Part shown: in pieces, positions 16,512 through 25,690 of the stretch | How the letters are laid out: every line of letters starts with the position of its first letter | How positions within the stretch are numbered: position 1 is the first letter of the stretch | NCBI RefSeq assembly: GCF_900102965.1 | Contig: NZ_FNGM01000003.1 | Coordinates: 186,001-250,000 of the forward strand | Source of the DNA: Paenibacillus jilunlii | GTDB lineage: Bacteria; Bacillota; Bacilli; Paenibacillales; Paenibacillaceae | Length of the DNA stretch: 64,000 nucleotides | Reading direction: 5' to 3' | Position numbers and translations under genes: made by a program | Notes under the pieces: model-generated | The model's input: the letters and a program-made list of their open reading frames with translations, nothing else | Told to the model about the DNA's origin: nothing | Databases searched by the model: none

Positions 16512-18431
16512 ATGTCTGATTATCCGGTTTACACGGATTTCCTGGTCCTCTTTTCTATTGTCATAGCAAGCTTATCCAGTTTCATAGCTGTGGACCTCGC
16601 GGAAAGAATGGTACGTCATAAAAGAAGTGTCTTTTTTGTCCTATTCAGCTCCGGTGCCCTGGGAATAGGGATGTGGAGTATGCATTATCTCAGCATGATC
16701 GCGATGAAGCATGAGAGCACGGCGTCTTATTATATCCCGATGCTGTTACTCTCCCTGTTTGTACCCATTGCGGCTTCCTTTGTCCTGCTGATGCTGTTCA
16801 ATAATCCCCGTACGCGGAGCAGCAAGGCGACTCTTGGATTTGGCGGGCTGCTGTTCATCTGCGGTATTCTGATCATGCATTGCAGCGGGATGATGAGCGT
16901 GCGGTATACGGCGGCTTTTGAACAAAGCGTGGGTTCGGTTCTGGGGTCCTTTGTACTCTCTTTGGCGATCCCTGCGATAACAGCTTCTTATCACCCTAAT
17001 TGGGCAGCGAAGCGGTATAATATGTTTTCCGCCAAAAAGTTATTGCTCATCCTTGTACTGACTGCTGTGCTGTCGGGAACAAATTATATCGCGATGGCCG
17101 GAGTCTCATATGTAGACACAGAGCCTTACATCTATATGGGCCGGACTCCCCTTTTGAATGATTCAATGCTGGGAATGATTCTTGCCTGCACGTTCCTGCT
17201 GGTGGTGGCCGTTGTGCTTGGACTTATGTATAAAGACCGGAAGCAGGTGCTGTCCACAGCACAATTTAATGAGCAGCGCTACACCGCCTTATTCGAGTTC
17301 AGCCCCGATATGGTAGTGTGTATCGACCCTGTGCGCAAAAAAGTGATCAGCGCCAATCCCTCGCTCCGGCAGACAACAGGTTACGGACAAGAGGAACTGA
17401 GTGACTATAAAAGTGTATTATTCAGTGCCGGGGATGAACAAGCCCTCAAAGCAGCCGTTAAACTCGCTGCGCGGGGACAGTCCGGAAAGCTGGAATTGAC
17501 CATCAAAACCAAAGGCGGAGCCAGGCTGATCTGTAGTTCTACCGTTTTTCCGCTGGTGAATGACAAAGAAAATTACGTGTACATTATCGCTGAAGACATC
17601 ACGGCTCTGGCTGAACAACAGCAGGAGCTTCTGATCGCCAAAAATGCGGCCGAAAGCGCTGCGCGGATGAAAAGTGAATTTCTGGCTACGATGAGTCATG
17701 AAATCCGGACACCGCTTAACGGCATTATTGGCATCAACCAACTGCTCGCCGAAGAAATCACGGTACCGGAGCATCAGGAATTGTTGAAGCTGCAGAATAC
17801 AAGCAGTCTTGCATTGCTGAGTGTGATGAACGATGTGCTCGACATTTCCCGGCTTGAAGCTGAGAACATGCTGCTGGTAAAAGCACCGTTCAAGCTTCCT
17901 GTACTGCTGCGGGAATGCATCAATCTGTTCACGGTTGCGGCGGGCCACAAAGGGCTTACTTTGACCCTTGAGATTGCTCCGTCCATTCCTGAACAATTAA
18001 TCGGGGACAGTGCACGGATCCGCCAGATCCTGGTGAATCTGATTGGCAATGCAGTCAAGTTTACTGACGAGGGAGGCATAGCAGTTGCAATTGAGCCCTA
18101 CAGCAAAGAGGGGACTTCCCTGGGACTGCTGTTCAGAGTCAGTGACACAGGAATCGGGATTGCGCCGGAAAAGCAGAAGCTGTTGTTTCAGCCCTTCTCA
18201 CAGGTGGATGCTTCCCATAACCGCAAGTACCAGGGAACTGGTCTGGGGCTGGCGATCTGCAAAAAGCTTGTTGAGCTAATGGATGGAAGTATCTGGACGG
18301 AAAAGGAAAGGGAAGGGGGAACCGATTTCTTTTTTAAGATCCCGCTGCAGCTTATGGACACCTTACCCCGGGAGGAATATTCCTATGAACAGGGAGTCCG
18401 GGAGAAGCGGGAGAAGTCGGAAGTGGGCTGA
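16512..18431 (+). CDS. MHYT-PAS hybrid-type sensor histidine kinase (no receiver domain)
   Basis: A 639-residue membrane kinase. The N-terminal MHYT domain (about 1-245, seven segments) keeps MWSMHYLSM and IMHCSGMMS, while the third repeat reads TNYIAMAG, with Asn instead of His. Then come a PAS domain (about 255-370), HisKA with [10 protein letters not shown], and HATPase with [25 protein letters not shown] and [17 protein letters not shown] domains are thought to bind copper and sense a diatomic gas such as oxygen, CO or NO. There is no receiver domain and no adjacent response regulator, so the partner is encoded elsewhere. RBS GGAGAGAGG. Confidence 0.88.
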   Translation: MSDYPVYTDFLVLFSIVIASLSSFIAVDLAERMVRHKRSVFFVLFSSGALGIGMWSMHYLSMIAMKHESTASYYIPMLLLSLFVPIAASFVLLMLFNNPRTRSSKATLGFGGLLFICGILIMHCSGMMSVRYTAAFEQSVGSVLGSFVLSLAIPAITASYHPNWAAKRYNMFSAKKLLLILVLTAVLSGTNYIAMAGVSYVDTEPYIYMGRTPLLNDSMLGMILACTFLLVVAVVLGLMYKDRKQVLSTAQFNEQRYTALFEFSPDMVVCIDPVRKKVISANPSLRQTTGYGQEELSDYKSVLFSAGDEQALKAAVKLAARGQSGKLELTIKTKGGARLICSSTVFPLVNDKENYVYIIAEDITALAEQQQELLIAKNAAESAARMKSEFLATMSHEIRTPLNGIIGINQLLAEEITVPEHQELLKLQNTSSLALLSVMNDVLDISRLEAENMLLVKAPFKLPVLLRECINLFTVAAGHKGLTLTLEIAPSIPEQLIGDSARIRQILVNLIGNAVKFTDEGGIAVAIEPYSKEGTSLGLLFRVSDTGIGIAPEKQKLLFQPFSQVDASHNRKYQGTGLGLAICKKLVELMDGSIWTEKEREGGTDFFFKIPLQLMDTLPREEYSYEQGVREKREKSEVG

Positions 18432-18525
18432 ACGAAGGTTTGCCAAGCGGAGAGTTTTAATTATATAATTTTAAAGAATATGATATCCTCACAACAGTCC
18501 CTCCAGGACAGAAAGGAACTCTCTT

Positions 18526-19281
18526 TTGGGCAAATCTAAAACAAACAATGTCATGGTTTCCGGGCTAAGTAAAGCTGAGAAACGCAGGGCTGAGCTGGAG
18601 CAGCAGAAACAGAAAACGAGAATTCTAATTATTAGTACGGTCGCAATTGTGGTGATTATTTTTGTCGGACTCTTCATGCTGGCATCGAGGGATTCCTCTT
18701 CAACGGCAGGTTCAGGCAAGGCGGTTGATTTTAATTACAGTGACTTCCCAAGACTGGGGAAAGAGGATGCCCCTGTCAAAATCGTCGAGTTCGGTGATTT
18801 CAAATGCCCGGCCTGCGCCCAGTTTACAGGTGTAATCAAGCCGCAGATTGTGCAGAAGTATGTGAATCAGGACAAAGCAGCCTTCTACTTCGTAAATATG
18901 GCTTTTATCGGCCCGGATTCCGAAACGGCTTCACTGGCGGCATTATCAGTCTATCATCAGAACAATGACGCTTTCTGGACCTACTTTGATGCGCTTTACG
19001 CCAATCAGGGGGATGAGAATGCAGAGTGGGCCACAGAAGACTTCCTGGTGAGCCTCGCGGAGAAGGAGAAGCTGCCTGTCGATCTGGAGCTTTTACGTAA
19101 AGATATCCAGGAACGAACTTATGAAAGTGAGCTGCAAAGTGATATCAGCACCGCCAAGGATACCGGTGTAACCTCTACACCTGCTGTATTTATTAATGGA
19201 CACAAAGTGGATGAGCCTTTCAATATGGAAGCTATTGATGCTCAGATTAAGTCCGCTTCCGAGGCTGTGAGCGCCGAGTGA
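18526..19281 (+). CDS. bdbD: DsbA-like thiol-disulfide oxidoreductase BdbD
   Basis: A 251-residue membrane-anchored thioredoxin-fold oxidase. The charged N-terminus is followed by one membrane anchor (about 33-53) and an extracytoplasmic DsbA domain with the active site C94-P-A-C97 and the cis-Pro loop TSTPAVF. It introduces disulfides into exported proteins and is re-oxidised by BdbC. TTG start at 18526 with AAAGGAA. Its stop overlaps the start of the DsbB-like gene, the same bdbDC order as in Bacillus. Confidence 0.87.
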   Translation: MGKSKTNNVMVSGLSKAEKRRAELEQQKQKTRILIISTVAIVVIIFVGLFMLASRDSSSTAGSGKAVDFNYSDFPRLGKEDAPVKIVEFGDFKCPACAQFTGVIKPQIVQKYVNQDKAAFYFVNMAFIGPDSETASLAALSVYHQNNDAFWTYFDALYANQGDENAEWATEDFLVSLAEKEKLPVDLELLRKDIQERTYESELQSDISTAKDTGVTSTPAVFINGHKVDEPFNMEAIDAQIKSASEAVSAE

Positions 19282-19712
19282 TGAAGATCGCTGCTTTCTG
19301 TAGACGCCACTGTCTCTATCTGGCCTGGTTTGTTTCTGTTATCGCAGTAGCGGGAAGTTTGTATCTCAGTGAGGTATTGAAGTACGAGCCCTGCAAGTTA
19401 TGCTGGTTCCAGCGGATATTCATGTACCCGCAGCTTATTCTGCTAGGCATTGCGACCTACCGGAATGACAAAAAGATTATACCCTATGTGCTGCCCCTAA
19501 GTCTCATCGGCGGCTGCATCTCTATTTATCATTATGCGGAGCAGAAGATTCCGGCACTCAGCAAGGTGCTTCCCTGCACGATTGGCGTGCCCTGCAACAA
19601 GGATTATCTGAACTATTTCGGGTTTATTACGGTCCCTTTGTTAGCCTTGATTGCCTTTGCGCTAATCGCAATTCTGCTCTGGACCGGACGCAAAGAGGAC
19701 ACCGTAGAATAG
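19278..19712 (+). CDS. bdbC: DsbB-like quinone-linked oxidoreductase BdbC
   Basis: A 144-residue protein with four membrane segments and the two external Cys pairs of the DsbB/BdbC family: CKLC near residue 40 and LPCTIGVPC near 98-106. It passes electrons from BdbD to quinone. The start is GTG at 19278 or the ATG immediately after at 19281; either way the gene overlaps the bdbD stop, so the pair is translationally coupled. An imperfect hairpin (19798-19857) downstream may end the operon. Confidence 0.87.
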   Translation: MMKIAAFCRRHCLYLAWFVSVIAVAGSLYLSEVLKYEPCKLCWFQRIFMYPQLILLGIATYRNDKKIIPYVLPLSLIGGCISIYHYAEQKIPALSKVLPCTIGVPCNKDYLNYFGFITVPLLALIAFALIAILLWTGRKEDTVE

Positions 19713-19896
19713 AGAATATCGCAGCAGAATGAAGAGGTCTAAACATTCCTGAAATTTTTGACACAATTAAGGATCAAAACCTTGAAAAAACAAGCGTTGA
19801 GGGGATAATCGCAGAGAATGAAAGATTCATATCTCCCTCATTGTGGTTTTGCGTAAAATGGATCATTTTTCAATCTTTTTTCATTTTTTTCACCGC

Positions 19897-19925
19897 TTTA
19901 CGGAAGGCTCATTGTAGACTATCAT
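19897..19925 (+). promoter_or_regulatory. Probable sigma-A promoter of kimA
   Basis: TTTACG (19897-19902), a 17-base spacer and TATCAT (19920-19925), just before the c-di-AMP aptamer. The transcript would start near 19932 and carry a leader of about 295 bases. Confidence 0.5.
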
Positions 19926-19944
19926 TAGACCTTGTGAGAAGTTG

Positions 19945-20090
19945 AATATGCGCTGAATTTTCCGTATGGAAAAACGGGGGAACCAACATTGGCCTAAGCG
20001 CCAACGGGGTGAATCGGGGCGGTCCGCAAGGGCTGCAACCGTAGGGCTACCACAGCCCGAATCCGCCAGCTAACCTCGTAAGCAATGGTG
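19945..20090 (+). ncRNA. ydaO/yuaA c-di-AMP riboswitch aptamer
   Basis: Conserved landmarks of the ydaO class appear in order: CGGGGGAACCAA (19975-19986), GGGGTGAATC (20006-20015), an AGGGCT...AGCCCGAATCCG segment, and CAGCTAACCTCGTAAGC (20068-20084). The class binds two cyclic di-AMP molecules and switches off K+ uptake and wall genes when c-di-AMP is high. Here it lies directly upstream of kimA, its commonest partner, and is followed by an intrinsic terminator at 20108. End positions are approximate. Confidence 0.93.
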
Positions 20091-20107
20091 GGATAATGAC
20101 GATGCGT

Positions 20108-20141
20108 AAGCATGCGGATCATTTCCGTATGCTTATTTTTG
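20108..20141 (+). terminator. Riboswitch terminator (expression platform)
   Basis: AAGCATGCGGA (20108-20118) pairs with TCCGTATGCTT (20124-20134) with one G-U pair, followed by ATTTTT. Coming directly after the c-di-AMP aptamer, it should form when ligand is bound and stop transcription before kimA. Confidence 0.85.
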
Positions 20142-20225
20142 TGCCTGCATTTATGAAAATCCGCCAATGAAAACAGCGCACGGTATTACCGTTTCAACCT
20201 AACAAAGAGAGGAACTGTTACTACA

Positions 20226-22043
20226 ATGGTAAGCAAGGTAAAACGACTATTGATCGGGCGTCCGATGAAGTCGAACGAACTCGATCATGAAAAGTTATCC
20301 AAGGTGAAAGCACTGGCTGTCCTGTCTTCTGATGCGCTCTCGTCTGTAGCCTACGGAACGGAACAAATCCTGATTGTGCTGGTGGCCGCAGGCTTCACGG
20401 CTATCTGGTACTCATTGCCAATTGCATTAGCCGTATTGGGCCTGCTGGCTATACTGATTTTATCCTACCGTCAGACCATCTTTGCTTATCCGCAGGGCGG
20501 CGGCGCGTATATCGTAGCCAAAAGCAATCTGGGTGTTCCAACCGGACTCCTCGCGGGAGGATCTTTGCTGGTGGATTATATTTTGACCGTTGCGGTTAGC
20601 GCATCGGCGGGTACGGATGCGATCACATCCGCTTTTCCAAGTCTTCATAATCATAGCGTATTTATTGCTGTTGCCGTAATTCTGCTCTTGACCATCGTCA
20701 ATCTGCGGGGGGTAACAGAATCTGCCTCATTCATTGCTATTCCTGTGTATCTGTTCGTGGTATCGATCTTCGTATTGATCATTGCTGGGGTATTCAAATA
20801 TGCTACCGGCGGAGCACATGCCAATGTTCCTGAAATCGGTTCTGCTGTGTCGAATGTCAGTTTGTTTTTGCTGCTTAAAGCCTTCAGCTCCGGCTGTTCG
20901 GCTCTGACCGGGGTAGAGGCTGTATCGAACGCTATTCCGAACTTCAAGGCGCCTGCGGAGAAAAATGCCGCGAAAACCCTGATGATGATGGGGCTTATCC
21001 TGGGAATTATGTTCACCGGAATCACGCTCCTGGCTTACTGGTATGGAATTACGCCGGATGAAAAAGCTACCGTGGTCTCGCAAATTGCCGAATCTACGTT
21101 TGGGCGCGGCGGTTTGTACTTTTTTATCCAGGGGATCACAGCTGTCATATTGTTCCTGGCTGCCAATACAGCCTACTCAGCGTTCCCGCTGCTGGCATTT
21201 ATGTTTGCCAAAGACAAGTATCTGCCCCATGCATTTATGGTCCGTGGTGACCGTTTGGGCTTCTCGAACGGCATTATCTTTTTGGGTGTATTGTCTGCTC
21301 TGCTGGTCACGGCTTTTCACGGAAATACTGAAAGTCTCATTCCATTGTATGCGGTGGGTGTTTTCATTCCGTTTACGCTGTCCCAGCTAGGTATGATGGT
21401 GCATTGGTACAAGACCAAACCTAAAGGGTGGCAGAATAAATTTGCCGTGAACACGGTGGGGATGCTTACGACTCTGACCATTACCTTAATTTTCATTATC
21501 ACCAAATTCTCCAGCGTCTGGATGGCCTTTATCTTCCTGCCGATTGTAATGTTCGTGTTCCACCGGATTCACCACCATTACCTGAATACTGCGGATCAGC
21601 TGCGGATTTGTCCGGCAACGGATAAACCCTGCATCAAGGGAAGTACAGTAGTCGTACCTGTCGCCGGTGTAACGCGCGCGGTGCTGCATTCGATCAGTTA
21701 TGCCAAGTCCTTAACGGACAATGTGGTGGCTGTGTATGTAGGCTTTGATGAAGAAGAGATCAACAAGATGGAGCAGAAATGGGAGGAATGGAATCCGGGC
21801 GTGCGCCTGATTGTCCTCCGCTCCCGTTACCGCAGCATTCTCCGTCCGCTGGTCAAATTCATAGATACAGTAGAGTGGAAGACTGCTTCAACCGACCATA
21901 TTACTGTACTCATCCCGCAGTTTATTACTAAGCATTGGTGGCAGGCCGTTCTGCACAATCAGACCAGCTTGTTTATCCGTTCTTATCTGATGAATCAAAA
22001 AGACATCGTCGTTGCCACCGTACCTTATCATTTGCATAAATAG
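20226..22043 (+). CDS. kimA: High-affinity potassium transporter KimA
   Basis: A 605-residue APC-superfamily K+/H+ symporter, close to the 607 residues of B. subtilis KimA (YdaO). Membrane part about 25-445 with ALAVLSSDALSSVAYGTEQ in TM1 and YPQGGGAYIVAKSNLG, then a cytoplasmic C-terminal domain (about 460-605) that in KimA binds c-di-AMP. It therefore appears to be controlled twice, by the leader riboswitch and by direct inhibition. RBS GAGAGGAAC about 10 bases before ATG. Followed by a terminator at 22065. Confidence 0.92.
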   Translation: MVSKVKRLLIGRPMKSNELDHEKLSKVKALAVLSSDALSSVAYGTEQILIVLVAAGFTAIWYSLPIALAVLGLLAILILSYRQTIFAYPQGGGAYIVAKSNLGVPTGLLAGGSLLVDYILTVAVSASAGTDAITSAFPSLHNHSVFIAVAVILLLTIVNLRGVTESASFIAIPVYLFVVSIFVLIIAGVFKYATGGAHANVPEIGSAVSNVSLFLLLKAFSSGCSALTGVEAVSNAIPNFKAPAEKNAAKTLMMMGLILGIMFTGITLLAYWYGITPDEKATVVSQIAESTFGRGGLYFFIQGITAVILFLAANTAYSAFPLLAFMFAKDKYLPHAFMVRGDRLGFSNGIIFLGVLSALLVTAFHGNTESLIPLYAVGVFIPFTLSQLGMMVHWYKTKPKGWQNKFAVNTVGMLTTLTITLIFIITKFSSVWMAFIFLPIVMFVFHRIHHHYLNTADQLRICPATDKPCIKGSTVVVPVAGVTRAVLHSISYAKSLTDNVVAVYVGFDEEEINKMEQKWEEWNPGVRLIVLRSRYRSILRPLVKFIDTVEWKTASTDHITVLIPQFITKHWWQAVLHNQTSLFIRSYLMNQKDIVVATVPYHLHK

Positions 22044-22064
22044 ACAGATGGCTGCCAACATTAA

Positions 22065-22096
22065 GGCTGTTTCCGGATTCCGGGAGCAGTCTTTTT
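22065..22096 (+). terminator. Intrinsic terminator after kimA
   Basis: GGCTG (22065-22069) and CAGTC pair around an inner CCGGA/TCCGG stem, followed by TTTTT. Confidence 0.75.
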
Positions 22097-22156
22097 ACAT
22101 ATATAAATGAGTTCGTTAGCCAAAACCTGAATAGTTGCAAAAGCAAAATAATTATA

Positions 22157-22185
22157 TTGACATAGAGAATGAGAATCAATATCAT
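22157..22185 (+). promoter_or_regulatory. Fur-controlled promoter of the siderophore-binding protein gene
   Basis: TTGACA (22157-22162), a 17-base spacer and TATCAT (22180-22185) form a near-consensus sigma-A promoter. The spacer and -10 are covered by the Fur box GAGAATGAGAATCAATATC (22165-22183), a good match to GATAATGATAATCATTATC. Fur with iron would block RNA polymerase. Confidence 0.85.
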
Positions 22186-22256
22186 TTAATGAGGTAAGGC
22201 CAAGGCCTCTAAGACCTTTGACCATTTCAGATTGTACATATACAGGGGGGGTATTC

Positions 22257-23294
22257 ATGTATTCGATTAACTTAAAGAGAGCAGGCCACAGGAAGCTGGC
22301 CTCAATCGGGCTTTTAACGCTGACGCTTATTTTATCAGCCTGCGGCAATAACAACAGCGCAAATTCAACAGGGGGTGCGGCCAATGCACCCGCAGCTTCA
22401 GCAGACGCTACAACAGCACCTGCTTCAGAAGCTCCGGCAGCAACAACTGCTCCTGCGGTAGAGAAAACAGTAACTGATGCCATGGGGCACAAGGTAACCG
22501 TTCCGGCTAATCCGCAACGCGTGCTGGCTTCATACCTGGAGGATTATCTGGTAGTGCTTGGGGTAACTCCGGTAGCACAATGGTCGGTAACCAACGGGAT
22601 TCAGGATTATCTGGCAGATGAATTGAAGGATGTTCCAACGATCAGCTTTGATCTTCCCCTCGAGGCTGTGACGGGCTTTGCGCCGGATTTTCATATTGTA
22701 CAATCGGAAGCCAGCGTGCAGAATGGCCTCTATGACCAGCTGAACAAAATCGCACCTACCTATGTGCTGGGCGATGAGATCAGCAAAGACTGGCGCAAGT
22801 CTCTGCTCAAGATCGGTGAACTGCTGAACAAGAGCGCCGAAGCTAAGCAGGCGATAGCCGCTTATGATCAAAAAGCTGCCGATGCCAAAGCAAAAATCTC
22901 CACTGTAATTGGAGATGATTCTGTTGCGATCTTGTGGCTTGTTAAAAAGAACTTCTATATTGTAGACGAAACACGCAGCAGCGGGGCGGTAGTATACGGT
23001 GACCTCGGTCTAAAGCTGCCTAATCTTGTTACAGAGATTCCTGCGGCTTCCAGAGCAACCTGGAATCCGATTTCTCTTGAGAAGCTGGCCGAGCTCACTG
23101 CAGACCATATCTTCCTGGTTAACAGCGACAAGACTGAAGGTTCAGAAATTTTGAACAGTCCGATTTGGAAAGGCATTCCTGCTGTAAAGGCGGGAAATGT
23201 TCATGAATTTGCCTCCAACCACAGCTGGCTGTACAGCGGAGCGATAGCTAATTCCAAAACCATTGACGATGTCTTGAACAGTCTTGTGAAATAA
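22257..23294 (+). CDS. Iron-siderophore ABC transporter substrate-binding lipoprotein
   Basis: A 345-residue lipoprotein: signal peptide with lipobox LILSACGNN, an Ala/Thr/Pro-rich linker (about 25-70), then a FecB/FhuD-type binding fold starting TVTDAMGHKVTVPANPQRV. It captures ferric siderophore, probably a hydroxamate or citrate type, at the cell surface. The frame opens at 22218, but the start is placed at 22257 after AGGGGGGG. It is separated from its permease genes by a terminator and a second Fur box, so binding protein and membrane parts are separately transcribed. Confidence 0.88.
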   Translation: MYSINLKRAGHRKLASIGLLTLTLILSACGNNNSANSTGGAANAPAASADATTAPASEAPAATTAPAVEKTVTDAMGHKVTVPANPQRVLASYLEDYLVVLGVTPVAQWSVTNGIQDYLADELKDVPTISFDLPLEAVTGFAPDFHIVQSEASVQNGLYDQLNKIAPTYVLGDEISKDWRKSLLKIGELLNKSAEAKQAIAAYDQKAADAKAKISTVIGDDSVAILWLVKKNFYIVDETRSSGAVVYGDLGLKLPNLVTEIPAASRATWNPISLEKLAELTADHIFLVNSDKTEGSEILNSPIWKGIPAVKAGNVHEFASNHSWLYSGAIANSKTIDDVLNSLVK

Positions 23295-23333
23295 GAAATC
23301 CTCATCAACAGGGTGAAACTCCCGGACATGTGG

Positions 23334-23382
23334 AAGGTGCAGGACGTTGTATCCCCGGATACGCGAACCCTGCACCTTTTTT
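23334..23382 (+). terminator. Intrinsic terminator
   Basis: AAGGTGCAGG (23334-23343) pairs with CCTGCACCTT (23369-23378), followed by TTTT. It separates the binding-protein gene from the permease operon. Confidence 0.9.
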
Positions 23383-23419
23383 AGAGAATTGAATGCTTGT
23401 GCATCATTCACAGATTTGC

Positions 23420-23447
23420 GATAATGAGAATGATAGTTGTTATCATT
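23420..23447 (+). promoter_or_regulatory. Fur box before the siderophore permease operon
   Basis: GATAATGAGAATGATAGTTGTTATCATT: three overlapping GATAAT-like repeats in the Fur arrangement, 38 bases before the first permease ATG. The exact -35 and -10 hexamers are unclear. Confidence 0.75.
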
Positions 23448-23484
23448 TAGATTATCAGTAATTATCCTGGTAAGGGGACGGCTT

Positions 23485-24543
23485 ATGGTCACATCCACAC
23501 ACTCACAACCCCGTACTCATCCGGAAGGGGAAAAACAGCTGAAATCCCGCCCTGCTGCAGCAGTAGTTATATTGATTGCAGGGCTTGGGGCTATACTGTT
23601 CGGTCTGGCGCTTTCCGTTTCGGTAGGTGCGGCGGATATTCGGCTGGCATCCGTATGGGAAGCGGTATTTCGCTTCAATCCCGAACTGCCGCAGCATCAG
23701 GTGATCCGGGAACTGAGAATTCCCCGTGCATTGGCCGGAGCGCTGGTCGGAGCTTGCTTTGCAGTCGCAGGAGCGATTATGCAGGGCATGACACGGAATC
23801 CGCTGGCGGATTCGGGACTGCTTGGCCTGAATGCAGGCGCAAGCGTTGGACTGGCATTGGCTTTTGCCTTTGCACCTTCAATGTCATTCATATATATCAT
23901 GCTCTATTGCTTCATTGGAGCCGCAGCAGCTTCTCTTCTCGTCTTCGGGATTGGTTCGCTGTCGCATAGCGGACTGACTCCACTGCGGCTTACACTCTCC
24001 GGAGCTGCGGTGAGCGCCTTGCTGCTCGCCATCAGCCAGGGTGTTGCGATTCTGTTCCATCTCTCGCAGGATATCGCTTTTTGGATGGCTGGAGGGATTG
24101 GGGGGACAAGCTGGACACAACTGCGGATCATGTTTCCTTGGGTTGCTGCAGCTCTTATAGGATCACTGATGATATCGCGTTCCATCACACTACTCAGTCT
24201 GGGACGGGATGTGGCAGCTGGTCTCGGGCAGAGAACCCGTCTGGTGCAGACTGCCGGAATCCTTATAGTAGTCGTGCTTGCCGGAGCAGCGGTATCCGCG
24301 GTGGGGCCAATTGCTTTTATCGGATTAATCATCCCACATGTTACACGATTTCTCGTCGGGGTGGATTACCGCTGGATTATTCCGTGCTCGGCAGTGCTTG
24401 GAAGCGTACTGATCATCTTTGCGGACATTGCTGCCAGAATGATCAATGCTCCTTATGAGACGCCGCTGGGTGCATTGATTGCTGTAATCGGGGTCCCGTT
24501 CTTTATCTATTTGGCCAGCAAGCGCAAGGGAGGATTGACATGA
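23485..24543 (+). CDS. FecCD-family siderophore permease (first)
   Basis: A 352-residue permease with about ten membrane segments. Family landmarks are RELRIPRALAGALVGACFAVAGAIMQGMTRNPLADSG at about 85-120 and the coupling region GPIAFIGLIIPHVTR (EAA-like loop contacting the ATPase). The frame is open from 23437, inside the Fur box, but the ATG at 23485 with AAGGGGAC is the better start. Forms a heterodimer with the next gene, with which it overlaps by four bases (ATGA). Confidence 0.9.
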   Translation: MVTSTHSQPRTHPEGEKQLKSRPAAAVVILIAGLGAILFGLALSVSVGAADIRLASVWEAVFRFNPELPQHQVIRELRIPRALAGALVGACFAVAGAIMQGMTRNPLADSGLLGLNAGASVGLALAFAFAPSMSFIYIMLYCFIGAAAASLLVFGIGSLSHSGLTPLRLTLSGAAVSALLLAISQGVAILFHLSQDIAFWMAGGIGGTSWTQLRIMFPWVAAALIGSLMISRSITLLSLGRDVAAGLGQRTRLVQTAGILIVVVLAGAAVSAVGPIAFIGLIIPHVTRFLVGVDYRWIIPCSAVLGSVLIIFADIAARMINAPYETPLGALIAVIGVPFFIYLASKRKGGLT

Positions 24544-25574
24544 GCCGCAGCCAGCTATCCTCCACACCGAAAAAGCGCCGGACCCGGGAAACCGCCATAT
24601 TATCTCTCCTGGCAGTTCTGATCGTTGCCATGTTCATCATCAGTATGAACACCGGACTTATCCGGCTATCGCCAACGGAAGTTATACATACTCTGCTGGG
24701 AGAAGGCAGCCAGCAACAAAAGCTGATTCTCTTTGACTTCCGTCTGCCGCGGATCGTCATTTCCTTGCTCGTTGGAGCCGGATTTGCGGTAGCAGGCTGT
24801 ATTCTGCAGAGTTTGTCGCGCAATGCGCTGGCGGAGCCCTCAACCCTTGGCATTAATGCCGGAGCAGGCTTTGCTGTACTTATCTTTATTTCCTTTGTCC
24901 CGGCAACAACTGCAGCTCCAATCTTTATGCTGCCGCTGATGGCGCTGGCCGGGGCCGGACTTACCGCAACGCTGATTTATGTTCTGGCCTTCCGCCGTGA
25001 AGACGGTCTGTCACCGACAAGACTGATTCTCATCGGGATTGCCGTTGGCGCAGGCATCTATGCGTTTCAACTGATTTTATCCTTAAGGCTGGACCCGGAA
25101 AATTATCAATTTGTTGCCACCTGGCTGGCAGGGAAGATCTGGGGCGGCGACTGGCGGTTTGTTATGGCGCTCCTGCCATGGATCTTGATCCTGGTGCCGT
25201 TTGCCTTCTACAAGGCACGGGTTCTTAATGTCCTTAACCTGGGTGATGAGATCCCTGTGGGACTAGGGCTGCCTGTGGAGAGAGAACGGGTTCTGCTGAT
25301 GGCCGCTGCAGTTGCACTAGCTGGTTCCTGTGTCGCAGTCAGCGGAGGTATCGGCTTTGTGGGACTGATCGCCCCCCATCTGGCCCGCCGGATTGTAGGA
25401 CCGAGGCATCAGATTCTGCTGCCTGCCTGCGCCTTGGTCGGCGCATTGCTGCTGTTGACTGCTGATACGATTGCCCGCTGGATTCTCCAGCCTTCTGAGA
25501 TTCCGACAGGAATTGTGGTAGCTATCATCGGGGCTCCGTACTTTTTATATTTACTGGCCAGATCCAAGGCCTGA
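24540..25574 (+). CDS. FecCD-family siderophore permease (second)
   Basis: A 344-residue partner permease with the same landmarks: LFDFRLPRIVISLLVGAGFAVAGCILQSLSRNALAEPSTLG and GGIGFVGLIAPHLARR. Overlaps the first permease by ATGA, so they are translated together in the equal amounts needed for the 1:1 channel. Followed by a short repeat-bearing gap and the ATPase gene. Confidence 0.9.
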   Translation: MSRSQLSSTPKKRRTRETAILSLLAVLIVAMFIISMNTGLIRLSPTEVIHTLLGEGSQQQKLILFDFRLPRIVISLLVGAGFAVAGCILQSLSRNALAEPSTLGINAGAGFAVLIFISFVPATTAAPIFMLPLMALAGAGLTATLIYVLAFRREDGLSPTRLILIGIAVGAGIYAFQLILSLRLDPENYQFVATWLAGKIWGGDWRFVMALLPWILILVPFAFYKARVLNVLNLGDEIPVGLGLPVERERVLLMAAAVALAGSCVAVSGGIGFVGLIAPHLARRIVGPRHQILLPACALVGALLLLTADTIARWILQPSEIPTGIVVAIIGAPYFLYLLARSKA

Positions 25575-25583
25575 TTCCCTATT

Positions 25584-25665
25584 GGAGCATTAGCTCCATG
25601 AAACTCAAGCACATGCTTTCAAAGCAAGTTTTATTACGAAGTAAATTCAGAGGAGCAAAAGCTCC
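25584..25665 (+). repeat. Two small hairpin repeats before the ATPase gene
   Basis: Two related units, GGAGC-ATTA-GCTCCATGAAACT (from 25584) and GGAGC-AAAA-GCTCCATAAAACT (from 25652), each form a 5-bp hairpin. The second lies just before the GAGGAG ribosome site. The layout looks like a small intergenic element, perhaps affecting mRNA stability or translation of the ATPase. Confidence 0.6.
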
Positions 25666-25690
25666 ATAAAACTTTTGAGGAGTGAAGATC

